Positions 8,082 through 17,688 of a DNA stretch of 64,000 bases are shown one piece after another. Origin of the DNA: Glacieibacterium arshaanense (GTDB lineage Bacteria; Pseudomonadota; Alphaproteobacteria; Sphingomonadales; Sphingomonadaceae); contig NZ_SIHO01000001.1 of the NCBI RefSeq assembly GCF_004681125.1, positions 507,149-571,148 on the forward strand, in the 5' to 3' direction. The number at the start of each line of letters is the position of its first letter. Positions within the stretch are counted from its first letter, which is position 1. A model generated the notes under the pieces. It worked only from the letters and a program-made list of their open reading frames with translations, searched no databases and had not been told where the DNA came from. The position numbers and the translations under genes are program-made.

Positions 8082-9155
8082 ATGACTGATGCTGCACACG
8101 ATAATCCTTTGGGTCTCGACGGGTTCGAATTCGTCGAATTCACTGGCCCCGATCCGCAGGCGATGGCCGACATGTTTGTCGCGATGGGCTTCACGCATCT
8201 GGCAACGCACAAGTCGAAGCCGGTGCGGCGTTACGCGCAGGGCGACGTCAATTTCCTGCTCAACATGGACACGGTGGGGCAGGCGGCCGAGTTCCGCAAC
8301 GCCCATGGCCCGTCGGCAAACGCCATGGCGTTCCGCGTGGCGGACGCCGGCAAAGCGCTGGCCGAAGCGTTGAAGCGCGGTGCGAAACAGATTGTCGGCC
8401 CCGTCGGCCCGATGGAGCTCAACATCCCGGCGATCGAGGGCATCGGCGGCTCGAACCTGTATCTGGTCGACCGCTACGGCGCGCACGAAATCTATGACGT
8501 CGATTTCGTCACTGAGCCAGGCGCGGTGCGTGACAGCAATTCAGTCGGCCTGCACACGCTCGACCATTTGACGCACAATGTCGGGCGCGGCCGCATGAAC
8601 CATTGGGCGGCGTTCTACGAGCGCATCTTCAACTTCCGCGAAATCCGCTATTTCGACATCGAGGGCCAGGCGACTGCACTGCTCAGCAAGGCGATGACCG
8701 CGCCCGACGACAAGATCCGTATCCCGTTGAATGAAAGCCAGGACGAGCACAGCCAGATCGAGGAGTTCCTGCGCGAATATAAGGGCGAGGGCATCCAGCA
8801 TCTGGCGCTCGCCACCGACGACATTTTCGCCACCGTCGACAGGTTGCGCGCGCGCGGCATCGTCTTCCAGGACAGCCCCGACAGCTATTTCGACCTGATC
8901 GACAAGCGCCTGCCCGGGCACGACCATGACATCGAGGAAATGCGCAAGCGCCGCATCCTGATCGACGGCTCGCCCGAAACCGGCGGCGGCTTGCTGCTGC
9001 AGATTTTCACGCAGAACATGGTCGGACCCATCTTCTTCGAAATCATCCAGCGCAAGGGCAATGACGGGTTCGGCGAGGGCAATTTCAAGGCGCTGTTCGA
9101 ATCGATCGAGCTCGACCAGATCCGTCGCGGGGTCATCCCGGGGACGAAGGCGTGA
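8082..9155 (+). CDS. hppD: 4-hydroxyphenylpyruvate dioxygenase
   Basis: A 357-residue enzyme that turns 4-hydroxyphenylpyruvate into homogentisate, the committed step of tyrosine degradation. It has two vicinal-oxygen-chelate modules. The Fe(II) ligands are visible as His162 (LDHLTH), His240 (GIQHLALAT) and Glu320 (FFEIIQRKG). The C-terminal [15 protein letters not shown] block is highly characteristic. Length is normal for the bacterial enzyme. Translation is coupled to hmgA: the stop TGA shares GTGA with the next start. The upstream palindrome and MarR gene suggest induction by aromatic substrates. Confidence 0.98.
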   Translation: MTDAAHDNPLGLDGFEFVEFTGPDPQAMADMFVAMGFTHLATHKSKPVRRYAQGDVNFLLNMDTVGQAAEFRNAHGPSANAMAFRVADAGKALAEALKRGAKQIVGPVGPMELNIPAIEGIGGSNLYLVDRYGAHEIYDVDFVTEPGAVRDSNSVGLHTLDHLTHNVGRGRMNHWAAFYERIFNFREIRYFDIEGQATALLSKAMTAPDDKIRIPLNESQDEHSQIEEFLREYKGEGIQHLALATDDIFATVDRLRARGIVFQDSPDSYFDLIDKRLPGHDHDIEEMRKRRILIDGSPETGGGLLLQIFTQNMVGPIFFEIIQRKGNDGFGEGNFKALFESIELDQIRRGVIPGTKA

Positions 9156-10444
9156 GCGCCTACCAGACCGGCTTCGGCAACCATTTCAGCACCGAGGCTG
9201 TTGCCGGCGCGCTGCCGATCGGCCGCAACTCGCCGCAGCGGCCGGCTTTCGGGCTCTATGCCGAGCAATTGTCCGGGACGGCGTTCACCGCGCCGCGTGC
9301 CGACAACCGCCGGTCGTGGCTGTACCGGCTGCGGCCGACGGCGCTGCACGGCGCCTATCAGCCTTACACCGGCGCACCTGACTTTGACGCAGCGCTGCCC
9401 GATGTGCCGCCGTCGCCGAACCGACTGCGCTGGTCACCGCGCGCCGCCGTCACCGGCACCGACCTGATCGACGGCACCGCAGTGATGCTGGCGAACGGCG
9501 ACGCAACCACCGGCGCCGGCGTCACCGTTGGGCACTACGGGGCGACGCAGGACATGGTGGGCCGCGTGTTCCTCGATAGCGATGCCGAGCTGCTCTTCAT
9601 CCCACAGACCGGCAGTATCGACTTCCGCACCGAATTCGGCCGGCTGGTCGTGGCGCCGGGTGAAATCGCCGTGCTGCCGCGAGGTATGCGTTGGCGCGCG
9701 CTGCTGCCTGATGGGGCGGCGCACGGATATGTCGTGCAGAATTTCGGCGCCGATTTCCGGCTGCCGGAGTTGGGCCCGATCGGTTCGAACGGCCTCGCCA
9801 ATGTCCGCGATTTCGAAGTGCCAGTGGCGGCGTTCGAGGACGACGACACCCCGCACCAATGCATCAACCGCTACTGCGGCGCGCTGTGGGTGGCGGACGT
9901 ACCGCACAGCCCGCTCGATGTGGTGGCGTGGCACGGCAATCTCTCGCCGTACAAATATGACCTGGCGAAGTTCAACACCATCGGCACCGTCAGCTATGAC
10001 CACCCCGATCCGTCGATCTTCACCGTGCTGACCTCGCCCAGCGACACGCCGGGCACTGCCAACGCCGATTTCGTCATCTTCCCGCCGCGCTGGATGGTGG
10101 GCGAGGACACGTTCCGGCCGCCGTGGTTTCACCGCAACGTGATGAGCGAAGCGATGGGGCTGATCACCGGCGCCTATGACGCCAAGGCCGGCGGTTTCGC
10201 ACCGGGCGCATTGAGCCTGCACAACCGCTTCACCAGCCACGGCCCCGACCTTGCGAGCTGGCGCGCGGCCACCGATGCCGACCTGCAGCCGCACAAGATC
10301 GACAACACGATGGCGTTCATGGTCGAAAGCCGCTGTCCGCTGCAGCCGACGAAGGTTGCGCTGGCCTCGCCGGCGCTGCAATCTGGCTATGACAGCGTTT
10401 GGGACGGGTTCCCGAAAGCGCGACTTGGGGATGTGAAACCATGA
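9152..10444 (+). CDS. hmgA: Homogentisate 1,2-dioxygenase
   Basis: A 430-residue cupin-type dioxygenase that opens the homogentisate ring to maleylacetoacetate. The N-terminus [13 protein letters not shown] and [14 protein letters not shown] are family signatures, and FHRNVMSE around residue 330 carries Fe ligands. [15 protein letters not shown] is also strongly conserved. The start is GTG 9152, overlapping the hppD stop. The end shares ATGA with fahA. Second enzyme of the tyrosine branch. Confidence 0.98.
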   Translation: MSAYQTGFGNHFSTEAVAGALPIGRNSPQRPAFGLYAEQLSGTAFTAPRADNRRSWLYRLRPTALHGAYQPYTGAPDFDAALPDVPPSPNRLRWSPRAAVTGTDLIDGTAVMLANGDATTGAGVTVGHYGATQDMVGRVFLDSDAELLFIPQTGSIDFRTEFGRLVVAPGEIAVLPRGMRWRALLPDGAAHGYVVQNFGADFRLPELGPIGSNGLANVRDFEVPVAAFEDDDTPHQCINRYCGALWVADVPHSPLDVVAWHGNLSPYKYDLAKFNTIGTVSYDHPDPSIFTVLTSPSDTPGTANADFVIFPPRWMVGEDTFRPPWFHRNVMSEAMGLITGAYDAKAGGFAPGALSLHNRFTSHGPDLASWRAATDADLQPHKIDNTMAFMVESRCPLQPTKVALASPALQSGYDSVWDGFPKARLGDVKP

Positions 10445-11442
10445 AGCTGGCATCGTTGAAGCATGGTCGCGACGGGCGGCTGGTCGTGGTGTCGGACGAT
10501 CTGGTGTGGTGCGCCGCGCCGCCGCCGGCATGGCAGACGCTGCAGGCCGCGCTCGACGACTGGCACCATGCCGAGCCGATCCTGCGTGGCGTCGCCGAAA
10601 GCCTGGCGCATGACGCGGTGCCGCACAGCCGCTTCCATGAACGCGCCGCCGCCTCGCCGCTGCCGCGCGCGTTCCAGTGGGCCGACGGCTCGGCTTACGT
10701 CAATCACGTCGAGCTGGTGCGCAAGGCGCGCGGCGTCGAAATGCCGCCAAGCTTCTGGGAGGATCCACTGATCTATCAGGGCGGCTCCGACGGCTTTCTC
10801 GGGCCGCGCGATGCCATCCCGCTCGCCGACACCAGCTGGGGTTGCGACTTCGAAGCCGAGGTGGTCGTGGTGACCGGCGATGTGCCGCTCGGTGCAGACT
10901 ATGCGACAGCGGCCGCGAGCATCCGGCTGGTCGGGCTATGCAACGACGTCACGCTGCGCAACCTAATCCCTGCCGAGCTCGCCAAGGGGTTCGGGTTCTT
11001 CCATGGCAAGCCCGCAACCGCGTTTTCGCCGGTGTTCGTGACGCCCGATGCGCTGGGTGCGGCGTGGCGCGACAACAAGCTGCACGGCCAGCTCAAGGTC
11101 GATTTCAACGACGCGCCTTATGGCCGCGCCGATGCGGGCGAGGACATGACCTTCGACTTCGCGCGACTCATCCAGCACGCCGCGAAAACCCGCGCGCTCG
11201 GGGCCGGCACGATCATCGGGTCGGGCACTGTCTCGAACCGCGACAGCGACGGCGGCCCCGGCCGGCCGGTGGCCGAAGGCGGGCGCGGCTACAGCTGCAT
11301 CGCCGAACAGCGCATGGTCGAAACCATCGCCAGCGGTGCACCCAAGTCGGCGTTCATGACGCACGGCGACCGCGTCCGCATCTGGTTCGACGACGCCGGC
11401 GGCCACCCGCTGTTCGGCACCATCGAGCAGGTCGTGGCGTGA
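10441..11442 (+). CDS. fahA: Fumarylacetoacetase
   Basis: A 333-residue FAH-superfamily hydrolase that cleaves fumarylacetoacetate into fumarate and acetoacetate. [13 protein letters not shown] holds the metal-binding acidic residues, and [24 protein letters not shown] and [22 protein letters not shown] match the proteobacterial short FAH form, which is shorter than animal FAH (about 420 residues). ATG 10441 shares ATGA with the hmgA stop and excludes 14 upstream in-frame residues. No maleylacetoacetate isomerase gene lies between hmgA and fahA. Confidence 0.93.
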   Translation: MKLASLKHGRDGRLVVVSDDLVWCAAPPPAWQTLQAALDDWHHAEPILRGVAESLAHDAVPHSRFHERAAASPLPRAFQWADGSAYVNHVELVRKARGVEMPPSFWEDPLIYQGGSDGFLGPRDAIPLADTSWGCDFEAEVVVVTGDVPLGADYATAAASIRLVGLCNDVTLRNLIPAELAKGFGFFHGKPATAFSPVFVTPDALGAAWRDNKLHGQLKVDFNDAPYGRADAGEDMTFDFARLIQHAAKTRALGAGTIIGSGTVSNRDSDGGPGRPVAEGGRGYSCIAEQRMVETIASGAPKSAFMTHGDRVRIWFDDAGGHPLFGTIEQVVA

Positions 11443-11738
11443 CAATCATCGTTCGCGGTGACGTGACCGCGCGTCCCGAAAGCTTCGAACGCTTGCTCGA
11501 AGCATCGCTCGCACATGTTGCGCGCTCGCGCACCGAGACAGGCTGCGTCGAGCACGGCGTCGCCGTCGATGCCGAAAACCCGCTGCGGCTGGTGTTCTTC
11601 GAAATCTGGTCCGATGCCGCTGCGCTCAAGACACACTTCGCGCAACCTGGCTCGGCCGAGTTCATGGAAGCCGTCGCCGAATTCGCCGCAGACCGCGGCG
11701 GGCTTCACATCTATTCGGCGGACCGCGTCAAAGTCTGA
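11439..11738 (+). CDS. Antibiotic-biosynthesis-monooxygenase (ABM) domain protein
   Basis: A 99-residue single-domain protein of the dimeric alpha/beta-barrel ABM fold (YgiN-like): [23 protein letters not shown], an EPGCVEH-like TGCVEHGV turn, LVFFEIWSDAAALKTHFAQPG and the final strand. Start GTG 11439 shares GTGA with the fahA stop, so it belongs to the tyrosine operon. ABM proteins include quinol monooxygenases, which would suit a pathway passing through hydroquinone-like homogentisate; the exact reaction is unknown. The 3' end overlaps the convergent hydrolase gene by 28 nt. Confidence 0.75.
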   Translation: MTIIVRGDVTARPESFERLLEASLAHVARSRTETGCVEHGVAVDAENPLRLVFFEIWSDAAALKTHFAQPGSAEFMEAVAEFAADRGGLHIYSADRVKV

Positions 11739-13033
11739 CCGGGCGCAGCGTGGCGCAGTTCGAGCCCCGTCGCATGGCCCTTCAGAAAGCCCTTCCATAC
11801 CGTCACGCCGCCGGTGCCTGGGCTGTAGCCGGCGTAACGTGGCACCGCATCGGCGGCGCCCGGCGTCACCGGCCAGACGCCGTCATCCGAACTGACCACC
11901 GGCACGTCGAGATAGGTACCCATCGCGGCCTCACCCTTGAGCGTGCGGGCCAGGAATGCGGTGATGAAGTGCTGGTTGATGGCGTTGACGCGGCGCTTGC
12001 GCCACACCGCATCCTCGAACCAGTCGAAGTCCCACAATGTCGAGGTCATTTCGGGCGGCGCCGGGTTGAGCCCGATGCTGTGCCCGGCCTCGCGGAAGGT
12101 CAGCAAATAGCGGTCGGCGCGCGGCGTTGCAGCGAAGAACCCCGCTGCGCCCTTGTCATAGCCGACGACCTTGTCGCGGTTGCCGGCGATGAACAGCAAC
12201 GGCACCGAAACGCCCGCCAGCCCGTCGCTGCCCCAGATGTCGAGGCCGTTGCCGCCGAACGGTGAAATCGCCACGACCGCTTTCAATCCGGCGACCTGCA
12301 GCGTGGCGGGGTTCTTGGCCAGCGTCACCAACTCGCCGCCAGGCACGCCTTTGGCGAGCATCCCCACCGGATCGATCGCGGCGCCCGCCACTGTCAGCAC
12401 GCCGTAGCCGCCCATCGAATAGCCGATCAGCGCGGTGCGCGTCGGGTCGATCAGGTCGGGCAACTGCTTCTGCAGGCTGGCGGCGACAAAGGCGATGTCG
12501 CGCGGCCGGTTGACCAGCGGCCCGACGAACTTGGCGCGGTCGGCGATATCGGGGTCGTCGTGGCGGATCGCAGCGACGACATAGCCCTTCGATGCGAGGT
12601 TTTCGGTGAGCCAGCTTAGCGCCGCAGTGACATTGCCGTAGCCGTGGCTGAGCACCACCAGCGGATAGCGCCCCGGCGCCGGCTTGGCATTTTCGACCGC
12701 GATGCCCGGCACGCTGAACGCCACCGGCGGCAGCGGCGGCTCGGCGGTCATTGCGGCGCGGTAGGTGACGCGCGCGGCTTTGCTGGCTTGAGCGGGATAG
12801 AAGATATCGACCTTGAGGACGCGGTCGTGGCGCGGCACGACGCCGGTCTTGGGGTCAGTCGCCAGCACGTCGGGCTGATCCTTGTTGACCAAAGTCAGCG
12901 TCCGCACGCCGACCGCTGCCGCGCCGAGCTTCGCCAGTTCGGGGGCATCGACTTCGGGGATGCTCGGCGGCGCGACCGATTGTGCTAGCGCCGGTGCGGC
13001 GAGCAGCAGCGCAACCGCGGCAAGCCTAAACAA
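11711..13033 (-). CDS. Exported alpha/beta hydrolase (dienelactone-hydrolase-like)
   Basis: About 440 residues. The start is uncertain; TTG 13033 gives a compact signal peptide (LFRLAAVALLLAAPALA) and overlaps the stop of the upstream epimerase gene by 8 nt, but no strong ribosome site is seen. The mature protein has PLVVLSHGYG (oxyanion strand), IGYSMGGYG as nucleophile elbow with the catalytic Ser, LFIAGNRDKVV for the acid and EAGHSIG for the His. It resembles exported PAF-acetylhydrolase or dienelactone-hydrolase-like enzymes of unknown substrate. It is last in the operon with the two hydroxyproline genes and overlaps the ABM gene at the 3' end. Confidence 0.8.
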   Translation of the reverse strand: MFRLAAVALLLAAPALAQSVAPPSIPEVDAPELAKLGAAAVGVRTLTLVNKDQPDVLATDPKTGVVPRHDRVLKVDIFYPAQASKAARVTYRAAMTAEPPLPPVAFSVPGIAVENAKPAPGRYPLVVLSHGYGNVTAALSWLTENLASKGYVVAAIRHDDPDIADRAKFVGPLVNRPRDIAFVAASLQKQLPDLIDPTRTALIGYSMGGYGVLTVAGAAIDPVGMLAKGVPGGELVTLAKNPATLQVAGLKAVVAISPFGGNGLDIWGSDGLAGVSVPLLFIAGNRDKVVGYDKGAAGFFAATPRADRYLLTFREAGHSIGLNPAPPEMTSTLWDFDWFEDAVWRKRRVNAINQHFITAFLARTLKGEAAMGTYLDVPVVSSDDGVWPVTPGAADAVPRYAGYSPGTGGVTVWKGFLKGHATGLELRHAAPGQTLTRSAE

Positions 13034-14027
13034 GCTGGAACCCCGCGGCGAACGGCTGTTCGCTATCGATCCACAGCGTGTTGAAGCCGGTGGTCCAGGC
13101 GCTACCTTCGATGCTCGGGATGATCGCGTCGAAGTCGCCGACCTTGGTGTGCGCTTCGACGCGGCCGATGAAGCGGCTGCCGATGATGCTTTCGTGGACG
13201 AAGTGGTCGCCGATACCCAGACGGCCGGTCGCGGCGAGCTGCGCCAATCGCGCCGACGTGCCAGTGCCGCAGGGCGAACGGTCGATGGCGCGGTCACCGT
13301 AGAACACGGCGTTACGGCCGTTGGCGTCGTTGGCTTTGGGTACGTCCGCCCATTGCACATGGCTGACGCCGTTGATGCGTGGGTCGTCGGGGTGAACGGG
13401 GTGGAACACCGCGCGCACCGCTTCGCGGACCTTCGGGCTGAGTTCGAGGATGCTTGCCGCACCCAGCGCGTCGATGCCGGGATAGCCCGGTTGCGGTTCG
13501 ACGATGGCGTAGTAGTTGCCGCCGTAGGCGACATCGAGTGTCAGCGGCCCCAGCCCTTCGACCTCGATCTTGAGGCCGCGCGCCGCGAGGTAGGAGGCGA
13601 TGTTGCGGATCTTGACCGAGGTGACCTTGTTGCCATCCTGTACATAGTCGATCTCGATGATGCCGGCGGGCACCTCGACACGCAGATGGCCGGGCGCGCG
13701 CGGGGTAATCAGACCGTGCTCGAGTCCGAACGTCACCATGCCGATCGTGCCGTGGCCGCACATCGGCAGGCAGCCGCTGGTTTCGATGAACAGGATGCCG
13801 AAATCGGTGTCGGGCAGCGTCGGCGGATACAGGAAACCGCCTGACATCATGTCATGGCCGCGCGGTTCGAAGCACAGCCCGGTGCGAATCCAGTCGAAGC
13901 GCTCCATGAAATCGGCGCGGCGCTCGGACATCGAATTGCCGCGCAGCAGCGGCGCGCCGCCGGCGACCAGCCGCACCGGGTTGCCCGCGGTGTGGCCGTC
14001 GATGGCGAAGAAAGTGTGGCGCGTCAT
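13026..14027 (-). CDS. 4-hydroxyproline 2-epimerase (proline racemase family)
   Basis: A 333-residue member of the proline racemase superfamily. Both catalytic cysteines are present: Cys90 in PMCGHGTIG and Cys253 in SPCGTGTSAR, which fits the Cys/Cys racemase and epimerase branch rather than the Cys/Thr dehydratase branch. The reaction would convert trans-4-hydroxy-L-proline to cis-4-hydroxy-D-proline. Context is strong: an HPC-deaminase-like gene directly upstream and a D-amino acid dehydrogenase gene divergent to it, the classic hydroxyproline route. The start directly abuts the stop of the upstream gene. Confidence 0.92.
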   Translation of the reverse strand: MTRHTFFAIDGHTAGNPVRLVAGGAPLLRGNSMSERRADFMERFDWIRTGLCFEPRGHDMMSGGFLYPPTLPDTDFGILFIETSGCLPMCGHGTIGMVTFGLEHGLITPRAPGHLRVEVPAGIIEIDYVQDGNKVTSVKIRNIASYLAARGLKIEVEGLGPLTLDVAYGGNYYAIVEPQPGYPGIDALGAASILELSPKVREAVRAVFHPVHPDDPRINGVSHVQWADVPKANDANGRNAVFYGDRAIDRSPCGTGTSARLAQLAATGRLGIGDHFVHESIIGSRFIGRVEAHTKVGDFDAIIPSIEGSAWTTGFNTLWIDSEQPFAAGFQLV

Positions 14028-14933
14028 TTAAAGCGCAGGGCGGGTGGCGGCGGCCTTTTCGACCATCGCGGTGACTTCGGCACGGCGTGCACCGGTCAGC
14101 GGCATGCGCGGCATGCGGACGCGTTCGGAACCGCGGCCCATGATCTGCTCGGCGAGCTTGATCGACTGCACCAGGTCATGTTCGGCGTCGAGGTGTAGCA
14201 GCGGCATGAACCAGCGATAGATGGTGCGCGCCTTGTCCCAGTCACCGGCCTTGACCGCTGCGACCAGCGCCACCGATTCGCGCGGGAAGGCACTGGTCAG
14301 CCCCGACACCCAGCCCTTGGCGCCGAGCATCAAGCCTTCCAAGGCGACGTCATCGAGCCCGGCCATCAGCACGAAGCGGTCGCCGAACGCATTGATCAGG
14401 TCGGTGAAGCGGCGCGGGTCGGGGGCGCTTTCCTTGACCGCGACGATGTTGGGGATGTCGGCCAGCCGCTTCAGCACGTCGATATCGATGCTGACGCGGT
14501 ACGCGGGCGGATTGTTGTAGAGCATGATCGGCAGGCTGGTCGCCGCCGCGACCGCCGCGAAATGTGCGTAAAGCTCGTCGGGTTTGGGCACATAGACCAT
14601 CGCCGGCAGCACCATCAGCGCATCGACGCCCAGTGCTTCGGCATCGCGCGCGAACTGCACGGCGCGTGGCGTGGTCAGTTCGGAGACGCCCGACAGCACC
14701 GGCACGCGGCCGCGCACGCTGTCCTGTGCCGCCGCCAGCACCGCGCGCTTTTCATCGGGCTCAAGGCTGTTGTTCTCGCCGCAGGTGCCGAGCAGGATCA
14801 ACCCGTCGACGCCGTCATCGATCAGCGCCGATTGCACCGCCTTGGTGGCGGCAAGGTCGACCGACAGGTCAGCGTCGAACTGTGTCGTCACCGCAGGGTA
14901 GACACCGGTCCAGTCGAGCTTTGCATTTGCCAC
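14028..14933 (-). CDS. DapA-family lyase, probable 1-pyrroline-4-hydroxy-2-carboxylate deaminase
   Basis: A 301-residue TIM-barrel enzyme of the dihydrodipicolinate synthase/N-acetylneuraminate lyase family. Schiff-base Lys167 lies in IVAVKESAPD, the catalytic Tyr139 in MLYNNPPAY, and LLGTCGENNSL replaces the GTTGE loop of true DapA. Next to the hydroxyproline epimerase it most likely converts HPC to 2-oxoglutarate semialdehyde. A true DapA role is less likely because of context and the changed substrate loop. It is the first gene of a leftward operon whose promoter must lie in 14934-15009, shared with the divergent dehydrogenase. Confidence 0.85.
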   Translation of the reverse strand: MANAKLDWTGVYPAVTTQFDADLSVDLAATKAVQSALIDDGVDGLILLGTCGENNSLEPDEKRAVLAAAQDSVRGRVPVLSGVSELTTPRAVQFARDAEALGVDALMVLPAMVYVPKPDELYAHFAAVAAATSLPIMLYNNPPAYRVSIDIDVLKRLADIPNIVAVKESAPDPRRFTDLINAFGDRFVLMAGLDDVALEGLMLGAKGWVSGLTSAFPRESVALVAAVKAGDWDKARTIYRWFMPLLHLDAEHDLVQSIKLAEQIMGRGSERVRMPRMPLTGARRAEVTAMVEKAAATRPAL

Positions 14934-15009
14934 GGCAGTTCTCCAAAAAGGCCCAGAAACAGGGATGCAGCCTTATAGCGCGCCGCCCGCGAACCGAAAG
15001 CCCCGCCCC

Positions 15010-16233
15010 ATGTCCAATTCGCCCCGCACTGCCATCGTCATCGGCGGCGGCTTGGTCGGCAGCGCCTGCGCGTTGCGGTTGGCCGGCGCCGGTCTGGCGG
15101 TGACGGTGATTGATGATGCCCCGAAGCAGCGCCCGGCATCGTGGGGCAATGCCGGGCATATCGCCGTCGAGCAGGTCGAGCCGATTGCGTCATGGGCGAC
15201 TTTGCGGTCGGCGCCGCGTCGGCATTTTGCGCGCGGCGGTGCGCTCGATTTGCCGGTCGCGGCGATTGGCGCATGGCTGCCGTTCGGGCTGCGTCTGGCG
15301 GCGGCGGCAACGCGCTTCGATGCCGGCAAGGCAGCGCTGACGCGGCTGATGGCGGGCGCGATGCCGGCGTGGCGACGGCTGGCAGCGGACCTCGGAGATG
15401 CGGCGCTGCTGCGCGAGGATGGGCATTTCATTCTGTGGGAAACTGCCGCGACCGCCGCCGCCGGGCGCGCTGCCTGGGCCGCGACCGACACCGGCTCCGC
15501 GACCATCCGCGAGGCGACCGCTACCGAGATTGAGGTGCTGCGCGGTGCGATGGGGGCGGCGTTTGCCGGGGCCGTGCGGTGCGAAGGCTCGGCGCAGATT
15601 GCCGACCAAACGCAGCTTGCCGAGGCATTGGCGGCCGCGCTTGCGCGGGCAGGGGTGGTCCGGCACCTTGGCGCGGCGACGTTAGTAAAGCGAGGCGACC
15701 GTGTGACGGTAGAAGTCGGCGGCGAAGGTCTCGACGCCGATGTCGTGCTCGTTGCGGCAGGGATCGGTTCTGCAGCGCTGCTCGCCGGCGTCGGCGTGCG
15801 CGTGCCGCTGATTGCCGAACGCGGCTATCACATCGAAGCGCCCACCAGCGGCGCGATGCTGCCACCAAGGGTATTCGAGGATCGCTCGATGATCGTCACG
15901 CGCTTCGGCAACCGGTTGCGCGCCGCGAGCTTTGTCGAATTTTCACGCGCCGACCTGCCGCCCGACCCGCGCAAATGGGCGCGACTGCAGCGCCACGTTG
16001 CTGAACTCGGGCTGGCGTTCGAAGGCGAAGTCACCCCGTGGTACGGCAGCCGCCCGACGCTGCCCGACTATCTGCCCGCCATTGGCCGCGTGGCCGGCAC
16101 CGCCAATCTTGCCGCGGCGTTCGGCCACAACCACCTAGGACTTACTTTGTCAGCTGTGACCGGCGAAATCGTCGCCTATATGCTGGTCGGCGAAGCCGCA
16201 CCCGACCCGGCATTCTCAACGGTTCGCTTCTGA
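15010..16233 (+). CDS. FAD-dependent D-amino acid dehydrogenase, probable D-hydroxyproline dehydrogenase
   Basis: A 407-residue DAO-family flavoenzyme. The N-terminal dinucleotide motif is IVIGGGLVGSACALRLA with the following acidic VTVID; WGNAGHIA is the DadA-like second FAD contact, and the C-terminal PLPD...FGHNHLGLTLS block binds flavin and substrate. It would oxidise cis-4-hydroxy-D-proline to 1-pyrroline-4-hydroxy-2-carboxylate, supplying the substrate of the divergent DapA-like lyase. ATG 15010 was preferred over ATG 14965 because the extra 15 residues are unlike the family. 2-oxoglutarate semialdehyde dehydrogenase, the last step, is not in the window. Confidence 0.85.
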   Translation: MSNSPRTAIVIGGGLVGSACALRLAGAGLAVTVIDDAPKQRPASWGNAGHIAVEQVEPIASWATLRSAPRRHFARGGALDLPVAAIGAWLPFGLRLAAAATRFDAGKAALTRLMAGAMPAWRRLAADLGDAALLREDGHFILWETAATAAAGRAAWAATDTGSATIREATATEIEVLRGAMGAAFAGAVRCEGSAQIADQTQLAEALAAALARAGVVRHLGAATLVKRGDRVTVEVGGEGLDADVVLVAAGIGSAALLAGVGVRVPLIAERGYHIEAPTSGAMLPPRVFEDRSMIVTRFGNRLRAASFVEFSRADLPPDPRKWARLQRHVAELGLAFEGEVTPWYGSRPTLPDYLPAIGRVAGTANLAAAFGHNHLGLTLSAVTGEIVAYMLVGEAAPDPAFSTVRF

Positions 16234-16283
16234 AGGCGGCTGCTGCAATTTGCTGCCTTCACAATTCTGCAATGTAAATGCGG

Positions 16284-16300
16284 TTGATTCTCAATAGCAA
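16284..16300. promoter_or_regulatory. Fur-box-like sequence before the di-heme peroxidase
   Basis: TTGATTCTCAATAGCAA lies 49 nt before ATG 16349. On the other strand it reads TTGCTATTGAGAATCAA, which resembles the AATGAGAATCATT core of Fur sites. It lies in an AT-rich 115-bp gap that must hold the promoter. Only resemblance is seen; Fur itself is not in the window. Confidence 0.4.
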
Positions 16301-16348
16301 TGTATGCTCTACGCAGTTGTGGATATTGCTAGAGGGCAGGGGCAGACG

Positions 16349-17593
16349 ATGTGGCATTGGACTTGGGTGGGTGTGGCAGCAATCATAGCGCTGGCGTCGC
16401 CGGCAAAAGCGGCGCTGACGGCGCAGCAGGCATTGGGCAAATCGCTGTTTTTCGATGCGACATTGTCGCACAGCGGCAACCAGTCCTGCGGGTCGTGTCA
16501 CAGCCCTGCGTCGGCATTTACCGACCCCGACAAGACGCATGCCACCTCCAAAGGCGACAATCCGACGCTTTTCGGCAACCGGAATGCGCCGAGTGCAATG
16601 TACATGGCGTATAGCCCCGACTTCCATTTCGATCCGGTCGAGGGGCTCTACGTTGGCGGCCAGTTCGGTGATGGTCGTGCCGCGACGCTCGAGGCGCAGG
16701 CCAAGGGCCCGTTTCTAAACCCGGTCGAAATGGGCAATGCCAGCCGCGCCGATGTCGTCGCGCGGCTGCAGTCCGGCGCCAACGCGGCAGCGTTCATGAC
16801 GGTCTACGGTACCAATGTCTTCGATGACGTCGATGTCGCCTACAACAACCTCGCCGGCGCGATTGCCGAATATGAACGTTCGAGCGAGCTGTCGCCGTTC
16901 ACGTCAAAATATGACTATTCGCTCAAAGGGCAGGCGCGGTTGAGTTGGCAGGAAATGCGCGGGCTGGCGGCATTCAATGACCCGATGAAGGGCAATTGCG
17001 CGGCATGTCACATCAGTACGCCGGGCGATGACGGCAGCCTGCCGCTGTTCACCGACTTCACCTATGACAACATCGGCAGCCCCAAGAACTGGCACAGCGA
17101 TTTCCTCAGCCTCGATTTCCAGTACAACCCCGATGGCGCAGCGTTTCTCGACTATGGCCTGGGCGGCGTGGTCGGGGATGACAGCCTTTACGGCGCCTTC
17201 AAGGTGACGACGCTGCGCAACATCGCGTTGACCGCGCCCTATGGCCACAACGGCTGGTTCACCAGCCTTGACCAGGTCGTCGATTTCTATGCGACGCGCG
17301 ACAGCAAGCCGGTGTGCGTCGATCCGACCGTCACCGCGACCGAGGCTGTCACACTCGGGTGCTGGCCCGCGGCCGAATTCGACGCGACCAAGAATGCCGA
17401 TGAACTCGGCAATCTGCCGCTGAGCAAGCGCGACAAGGCCGATATCGTCGCCTTCCTCAACACGCTGAGCGATGGCTATGTGCCGTCCTCGAACGTTCCC
17501 GAGCCCGCCAGCTGGGCGATGATGATCGCCGGCTTCGGGATGGTTGGCGGTGTTGTTGGCTGGCGGCGGCGCCGAAACCCGCAAGCAATCTGA
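16349..17593 (+). CDS. Di-heme cytochrome c peroxidase family protein with PEP-CTERM tail
   Basis: A 414-residue exported protein. A signal peptide ends near PAKA (residue 21). Two c-type heme motifs, CGSCH (47-51) and CAACH (217-221), sit in the two-domain arrangement of bacterial CcpA/MauG-like peroxidases, with LSHSGNQSC and ASAFTDP around the first. The C-terminus VPEPASWAMMIAGFGMVGG followed by a run of arginines is a PEP-CTERM sorting signal of the sphingomonad type, so the enzyme is probably processed by an exosortase system and kept at the surface. ATG 16349 was chosen over 16304 because it places the signal peptide at the N-terminus. A Fur-box-like site lies upstream. Confidence 0.88.
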   Translation: MWHWTWVGVAAIIALASPAKAALTAQQALGKSLFFDATLSHSGNQSCGSCHSPASAFTDPDKTHATSKGDNPTLFGNRNAPSAMYMAYSPDFHFDPVEGLYVGGQFGDGRAATLEAQAKGPFLNPVEMGNASRADVVARLQSGANAAAFMTVYGTNVFDDVDVAYNNLAGAIAEYERSSELSPFTSKYDYSLKGQARLSWQEMRGLAAFNDPMKGNCAACHISTPGDDGSLPLFTDFTYDNIGSPKNWHSDFLSLDFQYNPDGAAFLDYGLGGVVGDDSLYGAFKVTTLRNIALTAPYGHNGWFTSLDQVVDFYATRDSKPVCVDPTVTATEAVTLGCWPAAEFDATKNADELGNLPLSKRDKADIVAFLNTLSDGYVPSSNVPEPASWAMMIAGFGMVGGVVGWRRRRNPQAI

Positions 17594-17688
17594 TTTGTCT
17601 GGTTGAATCGCGCCATCAACCACCTTGCCGGCTTGTCTGGCGCGCCTGTCTGACGCAAGGTGCGGGCCGGTCAGAACAGGGAACGCGC

